Part shown: positions 1 through 8,001 of the stretch, piece after piece
Position numbering within the stretch: the stretch's first letter is position 1
Layout: each line of letters starts with the position of its first letter
From: Sphingomonas sp. PR090111-T3T-6A
Lineage (GTDB): Bacteria; Pseudomonadota; Alphaproteobacteria; Sphingomonadales; Sphingomonadaceae
NCBI RefSeq assembly: GCF_000383095.1
Contig: NZ_AORL01000015.1
Location: 62,008-126,007, forward strand
DNA length: 64,000 nt
Reading direction: 5' to 3'
Translations under genes and position numbers: made by a program
Notes under the pieces: generated by a model
The model's input: only the letters and a program-made list of their open reading frames with translations
What the model was told of the DNA's origin: nothing
Databases searched by the model: none

Positions 1-842
1 AAGATCGCTGCCCGATCCGTGCCGGTGGCGGGGCGGCCGCGATGATATTGGCGGGCGGTGTCGACGAAGATCACGGTGCCGGTTCGCCCGGTGCAGCTCG
101 TCACGCGATCGGCGAACTCCTCCCCGAACATGCGGCGGAGGTCATCGTCGGTCATGAGATCATAGGAGAATTCGTCGCCCTCCAGCCGGCGCGGGCCTTT
201 GACAGCCTCGAACGGGCCGCCCTCCGCATCGACGTCGTTCAGATAGATCGCGACCTTGAGCATCTTGCGATCTTCCCAGTCGCGGTGCCAGCGGCGTGTC
301 GAGATTTCGCGGCCGTCGGCGACGGTGTAGATGATCTGCATCCCGTCATAGGCCGCCGGCACGCCCAGATAGGCCTCGGCGATGTCCAGCAGCCGGTCGC
401 TCAGCCCCCAGGCGAAGATGCGCGGATTGATGACGATCCGCTCGGGCGGGACCATGTTGAACTCGATGCCGCCCGCCGCCTGCCGATGGGCATCCGCGCC
501 GAACTCGGCCGCGAGCGTCTGCCCGATCCGCACCGCCTCGCGCGAATCCGGCAGCCCCAGGCAATCGAGCGAGGAGATGTAGATCCCGTCGCGCTCAAGC
601 GCCTCGACGATGGCTCGGTCGGCGGGGGACAGCGCCGGCAACATGCGGCGATGGCTGGCGACGGCGCGACGGTAGCCTGAGGCGAGCATCCGGCTCACCG
701 GGCCCAGGCGCGTCACCTTGAAGGCGGTGCGGGCGGGAAAATCCCGCAGCCAGTTGGTCCATGCTCGTCGGGCGCGCCATGGCGCGCGGGGGCGGGGGCC
801 GGCGGTGCTTCCTGTGCGAGCGCGTTTCCGGCCATGTATCAC
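1..842 (-). CDS. Phytanoyl-CoA dioxygenase-like Fe(II)/2-oxoglutarate oxygenase (3' end cut by window edge)
   Basis: About 280 codons are visible and the C-terminus runs off the left edge. The translation has RRWHRDWEDRK followed by LNDVDAEGGPFE, which is the HxD half of an Fe(II) facial triad with the usual sheet after it. Near the truncated end DTARQYHRGRP supplies the distal His, and the Arg downstream would bind 2-oxoglutarate. This pattern is typical of the PhyH family, which hydroxylates small molecules and some sugars or lipids. No ATG gives a full protein. The best start is a GTG whose GTGA overlaps the rmlB stop by 4 bases, so it is probably the last visible gene of the polysaccharide operon. 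Its substrate is unknown; a sugar or lipid intermediate of the exopolysaccharide is a guess from context. Confidence 0.72.
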   Translation of the reverse strand, partial: MIHGRKRARTGSTAGPRPRAPWRARRAWTNWLRDFPARTAFKVTRLGPVSRMLASGYRRAVASHRRMLPALSPADRAIVEALERDGIYISSLDCLGLPDSREAVRIGQTLAAEFGADAHRQAAGGIEFNMVPPERIVINPRIFAWGLSDRLLDIAEAYLGVPAAYDGMQIIYTVADGREISTRRWHRDWEDRKMLKVAIYLNDVDAEGGPFEAVKGPRRLEGDEFSYDLMTDDDLRRMFGEEFADRVTSCTGRTGTVIFVDTARQYHRGRPATGTDRAAI

Positions 843-1933
843 CCCATCGTGGCGTGGGCGGGCGTTTCCGGGCGAGCGTCCGCGGCAACGGCGATTCCCT
901 GCCACCATTCGGGATGGTCGACGAACCAGCGCACGGTGGTCGCGAAATCCCAGCGGAAATCGTGGACGGGCGCATAGCTCAGCTCGCGGCGGATCTTGGC
1001 GTCGTCTATCTCGTAGCGCCGGTCATGGCCGAGCCGGTCGGGCACGAAGCGCCTGAGCGAGGCGGTGGGGCGGCCCTGCGCGGCGGGGGCGTCGGGGTAG
1101 CGCGCGGCGAGGCCCGGATCGCGGGCGAACAGCGCGTCGATGGTGGCGCAGAGCGTGTCGACGATCTGCATGTTGGGCAGCGCGCAGCCGCCGCCGATGC
1201 AATAGCTCTCGCCCGCGCGGCCGCCGGTGAGGATCAGCTCGATGCCGCGGCAATGATCGTCGACGAACAGCCAGTCGCGGACGTTCAGCCCGTCGCCGTA
1301 GATCGGCAGGGGCCGTCCCTTCAGCGCGTTGATGACGAAGAGGGGGATGAGCTTCTCGGGGAATTGATAGGGCCCGTAATTGTTCGAGCAATGCGAGATG
1401 GTCGCCGGCAGCCCGTAGGTCTGATGATAGGCGCGGACGAGATGATCCGCCGACGCCTTGCTCGCCGAATAGGGCGAGTTGGGCGCGAAGGGCGTGCCTT
1501 CGTGGAAGGCGGGATCGTCGATGCCGAGGCTGCCGAACACCTCGTCGGTGGAGACCTGATGGAAGCGGCGCGTGCCCTCCAGCGCATCCGCCCACGCCGC
1601 CCGCGCGCATTCGAGCAGCGTGTGCGTGCCGAGGATATTGCTGTGCAGGAAGCTCTGCGGCGACGAGATCGAACGATCGACATGCGTTTCCGCCGCGAAG
1701 TTCACGATGGTGCCGATGGCGTGCTCGTCGATCAGGCTGCTGACCAGAGCCGCGTCGGCGATGTCGCCGCGCACGAAGCCCACATCCGGCACGCCGGCCA
1801 GATTGGCGAGGTTGCCCGCATAGGTCAGCAGGTCGAGCACGAGGATGCGGTCGCCGGGGAAGCTGCGGCGCCAGTGGCGGACGAAGTTCGATCCTATGAA
1901 CCCGGCGCCACCGGTGACGAGGAGGCTCTTCAT
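839..1933 (-). CDS. rmlB: dTDP-glucose 4,6-dehydratase
   Basis: RmlB converts dTDP-glucose to dTDP-4-keto-6-deoxyglucose in the cytoplasm, the second step towards dTDP-rhamnose and other deoxysugars. The 364-residue length is normal. The N-terminus reads KSLLVTGGAGFIGSNFVRHW, the NAD-binding Rossmann glycine motif. The short-chain-dehydrogenase YxxxK pair is seen as PYSASKASADHL, and the active-site region VSTDEVFGSLG is present. The gene lies 13 bases after rmlA and its stop overlaps the next gene, so it is co-transcribed with the export genes upstream. Unlike the rml cluster of sphingan producers, no rmlC or rmlD follows inside the window. Confidence 0.96.
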   Translation of the reverse strand: MKSLLVTGGAGFIGSNFVRHWRRSFPGDRILVLDLLTYAGNLANLAGVPDVGFVRGDIADAALVSSLIDEHAIGTIVNFAAETHVDRSISSPQSFLHSNILGTHTLLECARAAWADALEGTRRFHQVSTDEVFGSLGIDDPAFHEGTPFAPNSPYSASKASADHLVRAYHQTYGLPATISHCSNNYGPYQFPEKLIPLFVINALKGRPLPIYGDGLNVRDWLFVDDHCRGIELILTGGRAGESYCIGGGCALPNMQIVDTLCATIDALFARDPGLAARYPDAPAAQGRPTASLRRFVPDRLGHDRRYEIDDAKIRRELSYAPVHDFRWDFATTVRWFVDHPEWWQGIAVAADARPETPAHATMG

Positions 1934-1946
1934 GATGCGGTCTCCG

Positions 1947-2843
1947 TCAGGCGACCTGGCTCAGGGGCGCGGCGCCCGTCTGGAGCAGGCGGAGCAAATA
2001 GTCGCCATAGCCGCTCTTGCGCAGCGGCAGCGCGATGCGTTCGAGTTCGGCATCCGAGATGAAGCCCTGCCGCCAGGCGATCTCCTCCGGGCAGCAGATG
2101 CGCAGGCCCTGCCGCTGCTCGATCACCTGCACATAGGAGGAGGCCTCGTGCAGCGAGGCATGGGTGCCCGTGTCGAGCCACGCGAAGCCGCGCCCGAGCA
2201 ACTGCACGTCGAGCGCTCCGGCCTCCAGATAGAGACGGTTGAGGTCCGTGATCTCGAACTCCCCCCGCGCGGAAGGCTTGATCGAGGCGGCGAGATCGGC
2301 GGCGCGGCCGTCGTAGAAATAGAGGCCCGTCACCGCATATTGCGAGCGCGGGTGGGCGGGCTTCTCGTCGATGGCGACGGCGTGGCCGTTGTCGTCGAAG
2401 GTCACGACACCATAGGCCGACGGATTGCTGACCGGATAGCCGAACACGGTCGCCCCCTCGGTCTTCGCGTCGGCCTGCGCCATCAGGCTGCCGAAACCGG
2501 GGCCATGGAAGATGTTGTCGCCGAGGATCAGCGCGGAAGGCTCGCCGCGCACGAAGTCCGCGCCGATATGATAGGCCTGCGCGAGGCCCTCCGGGCGCGG
2601 CTGGGCGGCGTAGCTCAGCTCCAGCCCCCATTGTCGCCCGTCGCCGAGCAGCTTGCGGAAGGAGGGCTGATCCTCCGGCGTGGTGATGATGAGAATCTCG
2701 CGAATGCCCGCCAGCATCAGCGTCGACAGCGGATAATAGATCATCGGCTTGTCGAAGACGGGCATGAGCTGCTTGCTCACCGTGAGCGTCAGCGGATGGA
2801 GCCGGGTGCCGGAGCCGCCCGCAAGGATGATCCCACGTCGCAT
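1947..2843 (-). CDS. rmlA: Glucose-1-phosphate thymidylyltransferase
   Basis: RmlA makes dTDP-glucose from glucose-1-phosphate and dTTP. The 298-residue length fits the family. The N-terminus has the nucleotidyltransferase signature [18 protein letters not shown], followed by [18 protein letters not shown], which is typical of Rml[12 protein letters not shown] carries the metal-binding Asp, and [11 protein letters not shown] and [10 protein letters not shown] are further RmlA signatures. It sits 13 bases after the tyrosine-kinase gene and 13 bases before rmlB, so precursor supply is in the same transcript as polymer export. The start ATG is the only sensible one, because the catalytic motif begins a few residues in. 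Confidence 0.97.
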   Translation of the reverse strand: MRRGIILAGGSGTRLHPLTLTVSKQLMPVFDKPMIYYPLSTLMLAGIREILIITTPEDQPSFRKLLGDGRQWGLELSYAAQPRPEGLAQAYHIGADFVRGEPSALILGDNIFHGPGFGSLMAQADAKTEGATVFGYPVSNPSAYGVVTFDDNGHAVAIDEKPAHPRSQYAVTGLYFYDGRAADLAASIKPSARGEFEITDLNRLYLEAGALDVQLLGRGFAWLDTGTHASLHEASSYVQVIEQRQGLRICCPEEIAWRQGFISDAELERIALPLRKSGYGDYLLRLLQTGAAPLSQVA

Positions 2844-2856
2844 GACTAGTCCCCCT

Positions 2857-3663
2857 TCAGTGTGAGCGGCGGGCCTTCAGGTCGTCGTAGTACGCATAAT
2901 CGACATGCGATTTCTTGAGGGAGAGCGACTTGTTCAGCACCGATCCGACGATCGGCGTGGTGCCGAGCAGGCGGAGCGCCTCCTCGACGTCGCTGCCGCG
3001 GGTGCGGCCTTCCTCGATCACCATTAGCACGCCGTCGACATGGCGTGCGATCAGGTTGGCGTCGTCCAGCATCAGGATCGGCGGCGTGTCGACGATGCAG
3101 ATCGGCGCACCGGGAAGCGCCTTGAAGGTTGCGAACACGTCACGCAGCGTATCGGAGGCGAGCATCTCGGCGGTATCCAGCCGGGGCTCGCGGGCGCCGT
3201 GGATGGTGAGCTGGGCGGATGCGATCTTCTGCCCGGTGCTGCTCCAGTCCGCCTCGCCGGCGAGGAAGTCCTCCACGCCGCAATCGACCGTCAGCCCGAA
3301 GCGCGTCGCGATGGACGGGCGGCGCAGGTCGAGATCGATCAGCACCGTCGGATGGATGCGGCTGAGCGCGGCGGCGAGGTTGGCGGTGACATAGGTCTTG
3401 CCCTCGCCGGGGCGCGTCGAGGTGACCGCAAGCACGCGCCCGCCGGACGCATGGAAGCGGTTCATCACCTGCGAGCGGAGCAGGACGAAGCTGCGCGAGC
3501 GGACGTCGAAGCTCTCGAACGCCCAGATGCCGTTGCGGATCAGCGTGTCGCGATCCAGCTCCACCTCGATTTGCGGAGGTGCTGGCGGAGCCTGCCGGGG
3601 CCGGCCGCGCGTGATCGCGCGGGGAAGAGGGCGGGACCAGTCGGGAGAGATATCCTTCAGCAT
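2857..3663 (-). CDS. Polysaccharide tyrosine autokinase / co-polymerase ATPase (GelE/Wzc C-domain type)
   Basis: This is the cytoplasmic BY-kinase half of a split Wzc system, which controls exopolysaccharide chain length together with the membrane co-polymerase encoded just upstream. It shows Walker A ([16 protein letters not shown]), Walker A' ([10 protein letters not shown]) and Walker B ([12 protein letters not shown]). The C-terminus has a short tyrosine cluster ([15 protein letters not shown]), the likely autophosphorylation tail. At 268 residues it is the size of stand-alone kinases such as CapB or GelE. One base separates it from the co-polymerase stop. The gel/sps assignment rests on gene order and domain type; the reaction class is much more certain than orthology. 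Confidence 0.88.
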   Translation of the reverse strand: MLKDISPDWSRPLPRAITRGRPRQAPPAPPQIEVELDRDTLIRNGIWAFESFDVRSRSFVLLRSQVMNRFHASGGRVLAVTSTRPGEGKTYVTANLAAALSRIHPTVLIDLDLRRPSIATRFGLTVDCGVEDFLAGEADWSSTGQKIASAQLTIHGAREPRLDTAEMLASDTLRDVFATFKALPGAPICIVDTPPILMLDDANLIARHVDGVLMVIEEGRTRGSDVEEALRLLGTTPIVGSVLNKSLSLKKSHVDYAYYDDLKARRSH

Positions 3664-3664
3664 G

Positions 3665-5128
3665 TCACGCTGCCTCCTGACGCAAGCGGGATGTCCAGAG
3701 CCGGTGCAGGCGGCCGAGCGGGCCGGGCGTGCGATCGGCGATGACGAGGGGAATGACGCCGAGCGGGGGCTCGCCCATCCAGCGCGTGACGCCGCTCTCG
3801 CCGTTGATCGGGCCGGACAGGAACTCCTTGCCGAGCACCACCACCAGCCCCAGCGCGAGCCCGCCCGCCAGGCCCATCGCCAGCATCATCTTGCGCTTGG
3901 GGCGGATCGGCTCGACCGGCCGGCTCGGCGCGTTGACCAGCGAGAAGCGCTCGCCGCGATCCTCGGTCTGGAGGTTGGCGGCGGTCTGGGCCTCGAGCTG
4001 CTTCTCGCGGATGTCCTGATATTGCAGCTTGAGATTGTCGTATTCGCGCTGGACGTTGTTCAGCTCGTAGGAGGCCTGCGGCGCCTCCGACGCGGTATGC
4101 TGCAACTCCGCGATCTGGCCCATCAGCTCGCCGCGACGGCTGGACAGCATCTGGATGCGCGCGTTGCTGGCGGCGATTTCCGACTGGATGATGCTGTTCG
4201 GGCCGCTGGCCGAGCGCGCCGAGGCGGCGGCGCGGGCCTCCTCCACAGCGGCGCGGGCGGCCACCACGTCGGGATACTGATCCGAATATTTCGCCTGGAG
4301 CTGGCGCAGGTTGCTCTCCGCCAGCCTCAGCGCCTCGCGGCCCGGATCGGCGGCGGTGGGCGTATCCGCCGAGCGGGCGGCGAGCATGCTGTTCTGCTGC
4401 ATGATGCCCTGCGTCTCGGAATCGATGCGCGAGACCTCGGCCTGAAGCGCGGAGTTGGACTGGGCGCTGAGGTTCACCTGGTCCGGCAGTGCGCCGGCAT
4501 AGCGCGCCTCGATCTCGCGGCGCTTGCCTTCGAGCGTGATGAGCTGGCTGCGGATCTCGTCCACGCGGCGCGTGAGGAAGGCGGAGGTGTTGAGCGCCTG
4601 CTCGGTGCGAAGCCTTTTGTCCTCGTCGCGGAACATCGTGACCAGCTCGGTGGTCACCGCCTGCGCCACCTCCGCGTTCGGATAGGTGAAGGAGAGGTTG
4701 AGCGCGATCGTGGAGCGTGGCTTGGAATCGTTGACGCTGTCCGAGCCGACGAGGTCCATCCCGGTGTTATCGCGCATGATCTGCAACACGTCGTCGAGCG
4801 GCATGTGCCGCCGCTCCTGCGGATAGAGATTCTGCTCCTTCACCAACGCCGCCAGATTCTGCCGGCTGAGGATGCGCTGGCGGATCTTGGCGATCTGCTC
4901 GTCCGAATAGTTGGCGAGCGGGGCGGGGACGATGGTGGTGGGAATCTGCTGCGAGTCCACCAGCAGCGTCGCCGCCGATTGATAGACCGGCCGGATCACC
5001 AGCGAGGCGACCAGCGCGAGCGCCATGCAGAGAAGCAGCGGAGCGACCAGCCAATAGCGTCGCCGGTAGAGGATCGCGGCGATCTCGCGCGGACTGATCA
5101 GGCTGGTGTTGGTGGCGTCCTCAGTCAT
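3665..5128 (-). CDS. Polysaccharide co-polymerase / chain-length determinant (Wzz family, GelC-like)
   Basis: This inner-membrane protein is expected to span the periplasm between the Wzy polymerase and the outer-membrane exporter. The N-terminal Wzz domain precedes the first membrane segment (YWLVAPLLLCMALALVASLV, roughly residues 27-46). A long periplasmic coiled-coil region rich in Glu, Gln and Ala (about 170-400) follows, then a second membrane segment near the C-terminus after the Pro-rich stretch RPVEPIRPKRK. I use the ATG giving MTEDATNTSLISPRE because the residues before it are low-complexity and overlap the upstream gene. With this start the overlap is only 8 bases. The kinase partner follows one base after the stop. 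Confidence 0.87.
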   Translation of the reverse strand: MTEDATNTSLISPREIAAILYRRRYWLVAPLLLCMALALVASLVIRPVYQSAATLLVDSQQIPTTIVPAPLANYSDEQIAKIRQRILSRQNLAALVKEQNLYPQERRHMPLDDVLQIMRDNTGMDLVGSDSVNDSKPRSTIALNLSFTYPNAEVAQAVTTELVTMFRDEDKRLRTEQALNTSAFLTRRVDEIRSQLITLEGKRREIEARYAGALPDQVNLSAQSNSALQAEVSRIDSETQGIMQQNSMLAARSADTPTAADPGREALRLAESNLRQLQAKYSDQYPDVVAARAAVEEARAAASARSASGPNSIIQSEIAASNARIQMLSSRRGELMGQIAELQHTASEAPQASYELNNVQREYDNLKLQYQDIREKQLEAQTAANLQTEDRGERFSLVNAPSRPVEPIRPKRKMMLAMGLAGGLALGLVVVLGKEFLSGPINGESGVTRWMGEPPLGVIPLVIADRTPGPLGRLHRLWTSRLRQEAA

Positions 5129-6293
5129 GGTCAGGCTGCCTCGGCTGAAAGCGGAGTTGGAGGCCGCCATAGGCGGCGCCGATCCATCCCCCGCCAACGA
5201 GCTGGCGGCGGAGATATTGTCCGGTTCCGGAAAGCGTGAAGTGGCGGCCGATCCGGCGATCGAGCCTGAGCGTGGCGCGCAGCGAGTCGAGCCCCGGAAA
5301 GGCGCCGCGCTGCGTCTCGGAATGGCGATATTCGACCACGCCGTTCACCGACGTGCGCTCGCTCAGCTTCTGCGTCACGGTGGCGGAGCCGGTCATGGTG
5401 CGCTGGAGGCCGCCCAGCCCGCTGATCTCGCTGTCGATCACGCCTGCGAGGCATGCGAGCCCGTTGGGCACCTTGCGGCAGAGCTGGGCCCGGCCGCTCA
5501 GCCGGGTGGGTGTGGAGGAGGCGTTCAGCGTCGGGTCCTGAACCGGGCCGATGCGGTTCTCGGTCCGCTCCGCGCCGATCTCGGCGTCGAGCTGCCAGTG
5601 CGGGCTGATGTCCTGCCGGATCGTCGCGTAGATCGCCTGCGAGTTCTCGGCGAGCGAGCCCGCCGCCTTGTTGAACAGCGCCTCCACCCGCACGCCGATC
5701 TGCGTGCTGGGGCTGATGCGGCGGCTGGCGGCGATATCCGCCTTGAAGGTCCGCGTGTCGCGCAGCAGCGTGCTGTGGCTGTAGTCGGAGGCTTCGTAGC
5801 GGACCTCGGGCACGATCTCGGTATGCGCGTCGGGCGTCCAGCGCAGGCGGAGCGCGCCGTCATAATCGGTGCGGATGCTCTGCGGGTCGATCACCGCGTC
5901 GATGCTGCTGGTCAGCACGTCCACCGCGAGATCGCGGGAGAAGCCGCCATCGGCCTCCACCGTCAGATATTCGTTGCGGCGATATTTGCCGGCGGCATCG
6001 AACTTGCCCACCAGGAAATGGCCGTAATGCTGGCTGAACCACTTTTGGGTGACCGTGCCGTTGAGGTCGAGGGTGGAACCGGTATCGCTCGTCAGCTTGA
6101 CCTCGGGGCTCGCGGAAATCTGCATGAGCACGGCGCCGCGATCCGGCCCCGGCATCAGGAAGGGGTTGGAAGAGGCCAGCGCCTGCGCGTCGAGCGTCAG
6201 GTAGGTCTCGGTCTGGCTCATGGCCGGCGAGCCCGTTCCGGCGAACGCCGCGGCAAGGAGGTATATCCCCCTGCGGAAGATGGGGCGGGGCAT
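5121..6293 (-). CDS. Outer-membrane beta-barrel protein of the polysaccharide export operon (GelF-like)
   Basis: A 390-residue exported protein with a signal peptide (RRGIYLLAAAFAGTGSPAMSQ, cleavage near residue 26). The rest alternates short amphipathic strands with aromatic and Arg/Asp ends, such as KWFSQHYGHFLVGKFDAAGK and LRLRWTPDAHTEIVPEVRYE, which is what an outer-membrane barrel looks like. It lies between the OPX gene and the co-polymerase, the place occupied in sphingan loci by a surface protein of uncertain role. A part in secretion or surface attachment of the polymer is inferred from position only. It may also belong to the outer_membrane_beta-barrel_2 group; no catalytic motif is visible. 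Confidence 0.7.
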   Translation of the reverse strand: MPRPIFRRGIYLLAAAFAGTGSPAMSQTETYLTLDAQALASSNPFLMPGPDRGAVLMQISASPEVKLTSDTGSTLDLNGTVTQKWFSQHYGHFLVGKFDAAGKYRRNEYLTVEADGGFSRDLAVDVLTSSIDAVIDPQSIRTDYDGALRLRWTPDAHTEIVPEVRYEASDYSHSTLLRDTRTFKADIAASRRISPSTQIGVRVEALFNKAAGSLAENSQAIYATIRQDISPHWQLDAEIGAERTENRIGPVQDPTLNASSTPTRLSGRAQLCRKVPNGLACLAGVIDSEISGLGGLQRTMTGSATVTQKLSERTSVNGVVEYRHSETQRGAFPGLDSLRATLRLDRRIGRHFTLSGTGQYLRRQLVGGGWIGAAYGGLQLRFQPRQPDHD

Positions 6294-6308
6294 GGCGCCC
6301 TCCTGGCC

Positions 6309-7007
6309 TCAGGGAATGACCAGGACATCGCCGCTGCGGAGCATCGGGAGGGGCTCGGCCAGTTCGCCCCGCTTCAGGCGGCGATGGCCCTTGAGGACCG
6401 TGGCGAGCTGCACCGGTTCGACCACCTGGCCGTTGGCCGTGTGGCGCAGGATGACCGCATTCTTCACGTCCGCGAAGTCGGCGAGGCCGCCGGCCATGCT
6501 GAGCGCCTGAAGCGTGTCGACGGCGCGACCGGTGGAGAAGCTCCCCGGCGTGCGGACCTTGCCGACGACGTAGAAGCGCATCCCGGTCGCATCGCGCACA
6601 GCTACCGTCACCTCAGGAGGAGAGGTTCGGTAGTTCGGCGCGATGCGTTGGCGAATTTCCTCGGAAACCTCTTCCACCGTCTTCGCGGCAGCCGTGACGG
6701 TGCCGGCGAGCGGGAAGCTGATCGTGCCGTCAGGGAGGACGCGGACGGTGCGCGTCATCTTCTCCTCGCCCCACACGCTGATGTCGAGATCGTCGCCGGC
6801 GTTGATCCGGTAGCCGGGGTGGCTGCTGGTGATCGGGTCCGCGATGGAGGCCGCCGCGGCGAGCGCCGCAACCGACTGGCTCCACGCCGGCGCCGTGCTG
6901 CAAAGGAGCAGGGCTGCGGCGGAAAGCGCCGCCCCGTGCCGCCATGCCGATCGCCGCTGGATGCGCGGACCGGCCGCACGCTGCTCTTGAAACTGCCTCA
7001 GGGACAT
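6309..7007 (-). CDS. Polysaccharide export protein, OPX family (Wza/GelD-like)
   Basis: This gene is first in the leftward operon. The OPX domain starts at GYRINAGDDLDISVWGEE and continues through VLPDGTISFPLAGTV, the classical Poly_export signature. It is followed by one SLBB-like segment (FYVVGKVRTPGSF, then LQALSMAGGLADFAD). I chose the ATG giving MSLRQFQEQ, which yields 232 residues with a hydrophobic signal segment at about 28-45. The in-frame codons further upstream lie in the divergent promoter region and translate to poor sequence. A GGGAG ribosome-binding site lies 8 bases before this start. There is no clear lipobox, so lipidation as in Wza is not certain. Confidence 0.9.
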   Translation of the reverse strand: MSLRQFQEQRAAGPRIQRRSAWRHGAALSAAALLLCSTAPAWSQSVAALAAAASIADPITSSHPGYRINAGDDLDISVWGEEKMTRTVRVLPDGTISFPLAGTVTAAAKTVEEVSEEIRQRIAPNYRTSPPEVTVAVRDATGMRFYVVGKVRTPGSFSTGRAVDTLQALSMAGGLADFADVKNAVILRHTANGQVVEPVQLATVLKGHRRLKRGELAEPLPMLRSGDVLVIP

Positions 7008-7227
7008 GGCCGCAACTCCCCCAATCCGATCGAGGGACTCTATGGCGGACGGCGGCGGCGGGGCACTCGGCCATTCACGCTGCGCCTCTTGCGTACTGCA
7101 AAAGCAGTATCCCCATCGGGCAGTCATGGTGGTTTTGCACCGGGGCATGCACGCCACGGAATCAGGCGGAGAGAGCCCGTGCGGCGGGATCGCTACCATG
7201 GGCTATTGCCGCCGGGAGAGCGCGACG
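7008..7227. promoter_or_regulatory. Divergent promoter region between export operon and WecG-like gene, with a 16-bp palindrome
   Basis: About 220 bases separate the start of the leftward export operon from the rightward WecG-type gene. It contains the perfect inverted repeat TACTGCAAAAGCAGTA at 7094-7109 (6-base arms, 4-base centre), the most symmetrical element here and a plausible operator or dimer-binding site. No convincing -35/-10 pair could be assigned by eye. The protein that would bind is unknown. Confidence 0.5.
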
Positions 7228-8001
7228 ATGACGAGGGCCAGCGAAGGGAACGGTGAACCGGCCGGCGCCGAGTTCCTCGATCTCCGCTTCGATCGCCTCG
7301 ACGAGGCGCAGGCGGTGGCGATCATCGCCGCCCGCCCGGCGGGCGCGCCCTTCGCCTATGTCGTGACACCCAATGTCGATCATCTCGTCCGGCTGCATCG
7401 CCGCCGTTCGGATCTGTGGCCCGCCTATCGTGGCGCCTCGCTGACGCTATGCGATAGCCGCGTCCTCGCGGCGCTGGCGCGATGGGCGGGGCTCTGCCTG
7501 CCAGTGGTGCCGGGGAGCGACCTCACCCGACAACTGGTGCGCCACGCGATCGCGCCGGGCGACCGGATCGCCATTCTCGGAGGCGGCGCCTCGATCGTGG
7601 AGGCGCTGCGTGCCGCTTATGGCCTCGCCGATATCGTGCACTATGATCCGCCGATGGGTTTCGTCCGCGATCCCGCCGAGGTGGCGCGGGCGGCGGAGTT
7701 CCTGATCGGGGCGCGGGCGCGCTACAGCTTCCTCGCCGTCGGATCGCCGCAGCAGGAGATCGTCGCCCGGCAGGTCGAGCTATCGGGCAGGGCGGTGGGC
7801 ATCGGGCTTTGCATTGGGGCGAGCCTCGACTTCCTCGTCGGCCGGCAGACCCGCGCTCCGCGCCTGATGCAGGCGGTGGGGCTGGAATGGCTGTTCCGCC
7901 TGCTCTCCAGCCCGCGCCGGCTGTGGCGGCGCTATCTGGTGGACGGGCCGGCGATCTTCGGGCTGTTCACCGCCTGGCGGCGCGTTCGGAGCCTCCCTTG
8001 A
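7228..8001 (+). CDS. WecG/TagA/CpsF family glycosyltransferase (GT26)
   Basis: GT26 enzymes add the second sugar to an undecaprenyl-diphosphate-linked sugar on the cytoplasmic face of the membrane. The 257-residue protein shows the family order. FAYVVTPNVDHLVRLHR corresponds to the substrate-loop Asn/Asp region. SLTLCDSRVLAALARWAG matches the usual DGxG-like acceptor region, here with Asp-Ser-Arg. Further motifs are VPGSDLTRQL, RIAILGGGASIVEAL and SFLAVGSPQQEIVARQ. The C-terminus RAPRLMQAVGLEWLFRLLSSPRRLWRRYL is the membrane-associated tail of this family. The start gives MTRASEGNG and is preceded by GGGAGAG. The 3' end overlaps the convergent hydrolase gene by 35 bases. Confidence 0.88.
   Translation: MTRASEGNGEPAGAEFLDLRFDRLDEAQAVAIIAARPAGAPFAYVVTPNVDHLVRLHRRRSDLWPAYRGASLTLCDSRVLAALARWAGLCLPVVPGSDLTRQLVRHAIAPGDRIAILGGGASIVEALRAAYGLADIVHYDPPMGFVRDPAEVARAAEFLIGARARYSFLAVGSPQQEIVARQVELSGRAVGIGLCIGASLDFLVGRQTRAPRLMQAVGLEWLFRLLSSPRRLWRRYLVDGPAIFGLFTAWRRVRSLP

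Noticed and set aside
3398..7256. Two long plus-strand open frames opposite the export operon
   Set aside because: They lie over the co-polymerase, barrel and OPX genes and have no recognisable motif or start signal.
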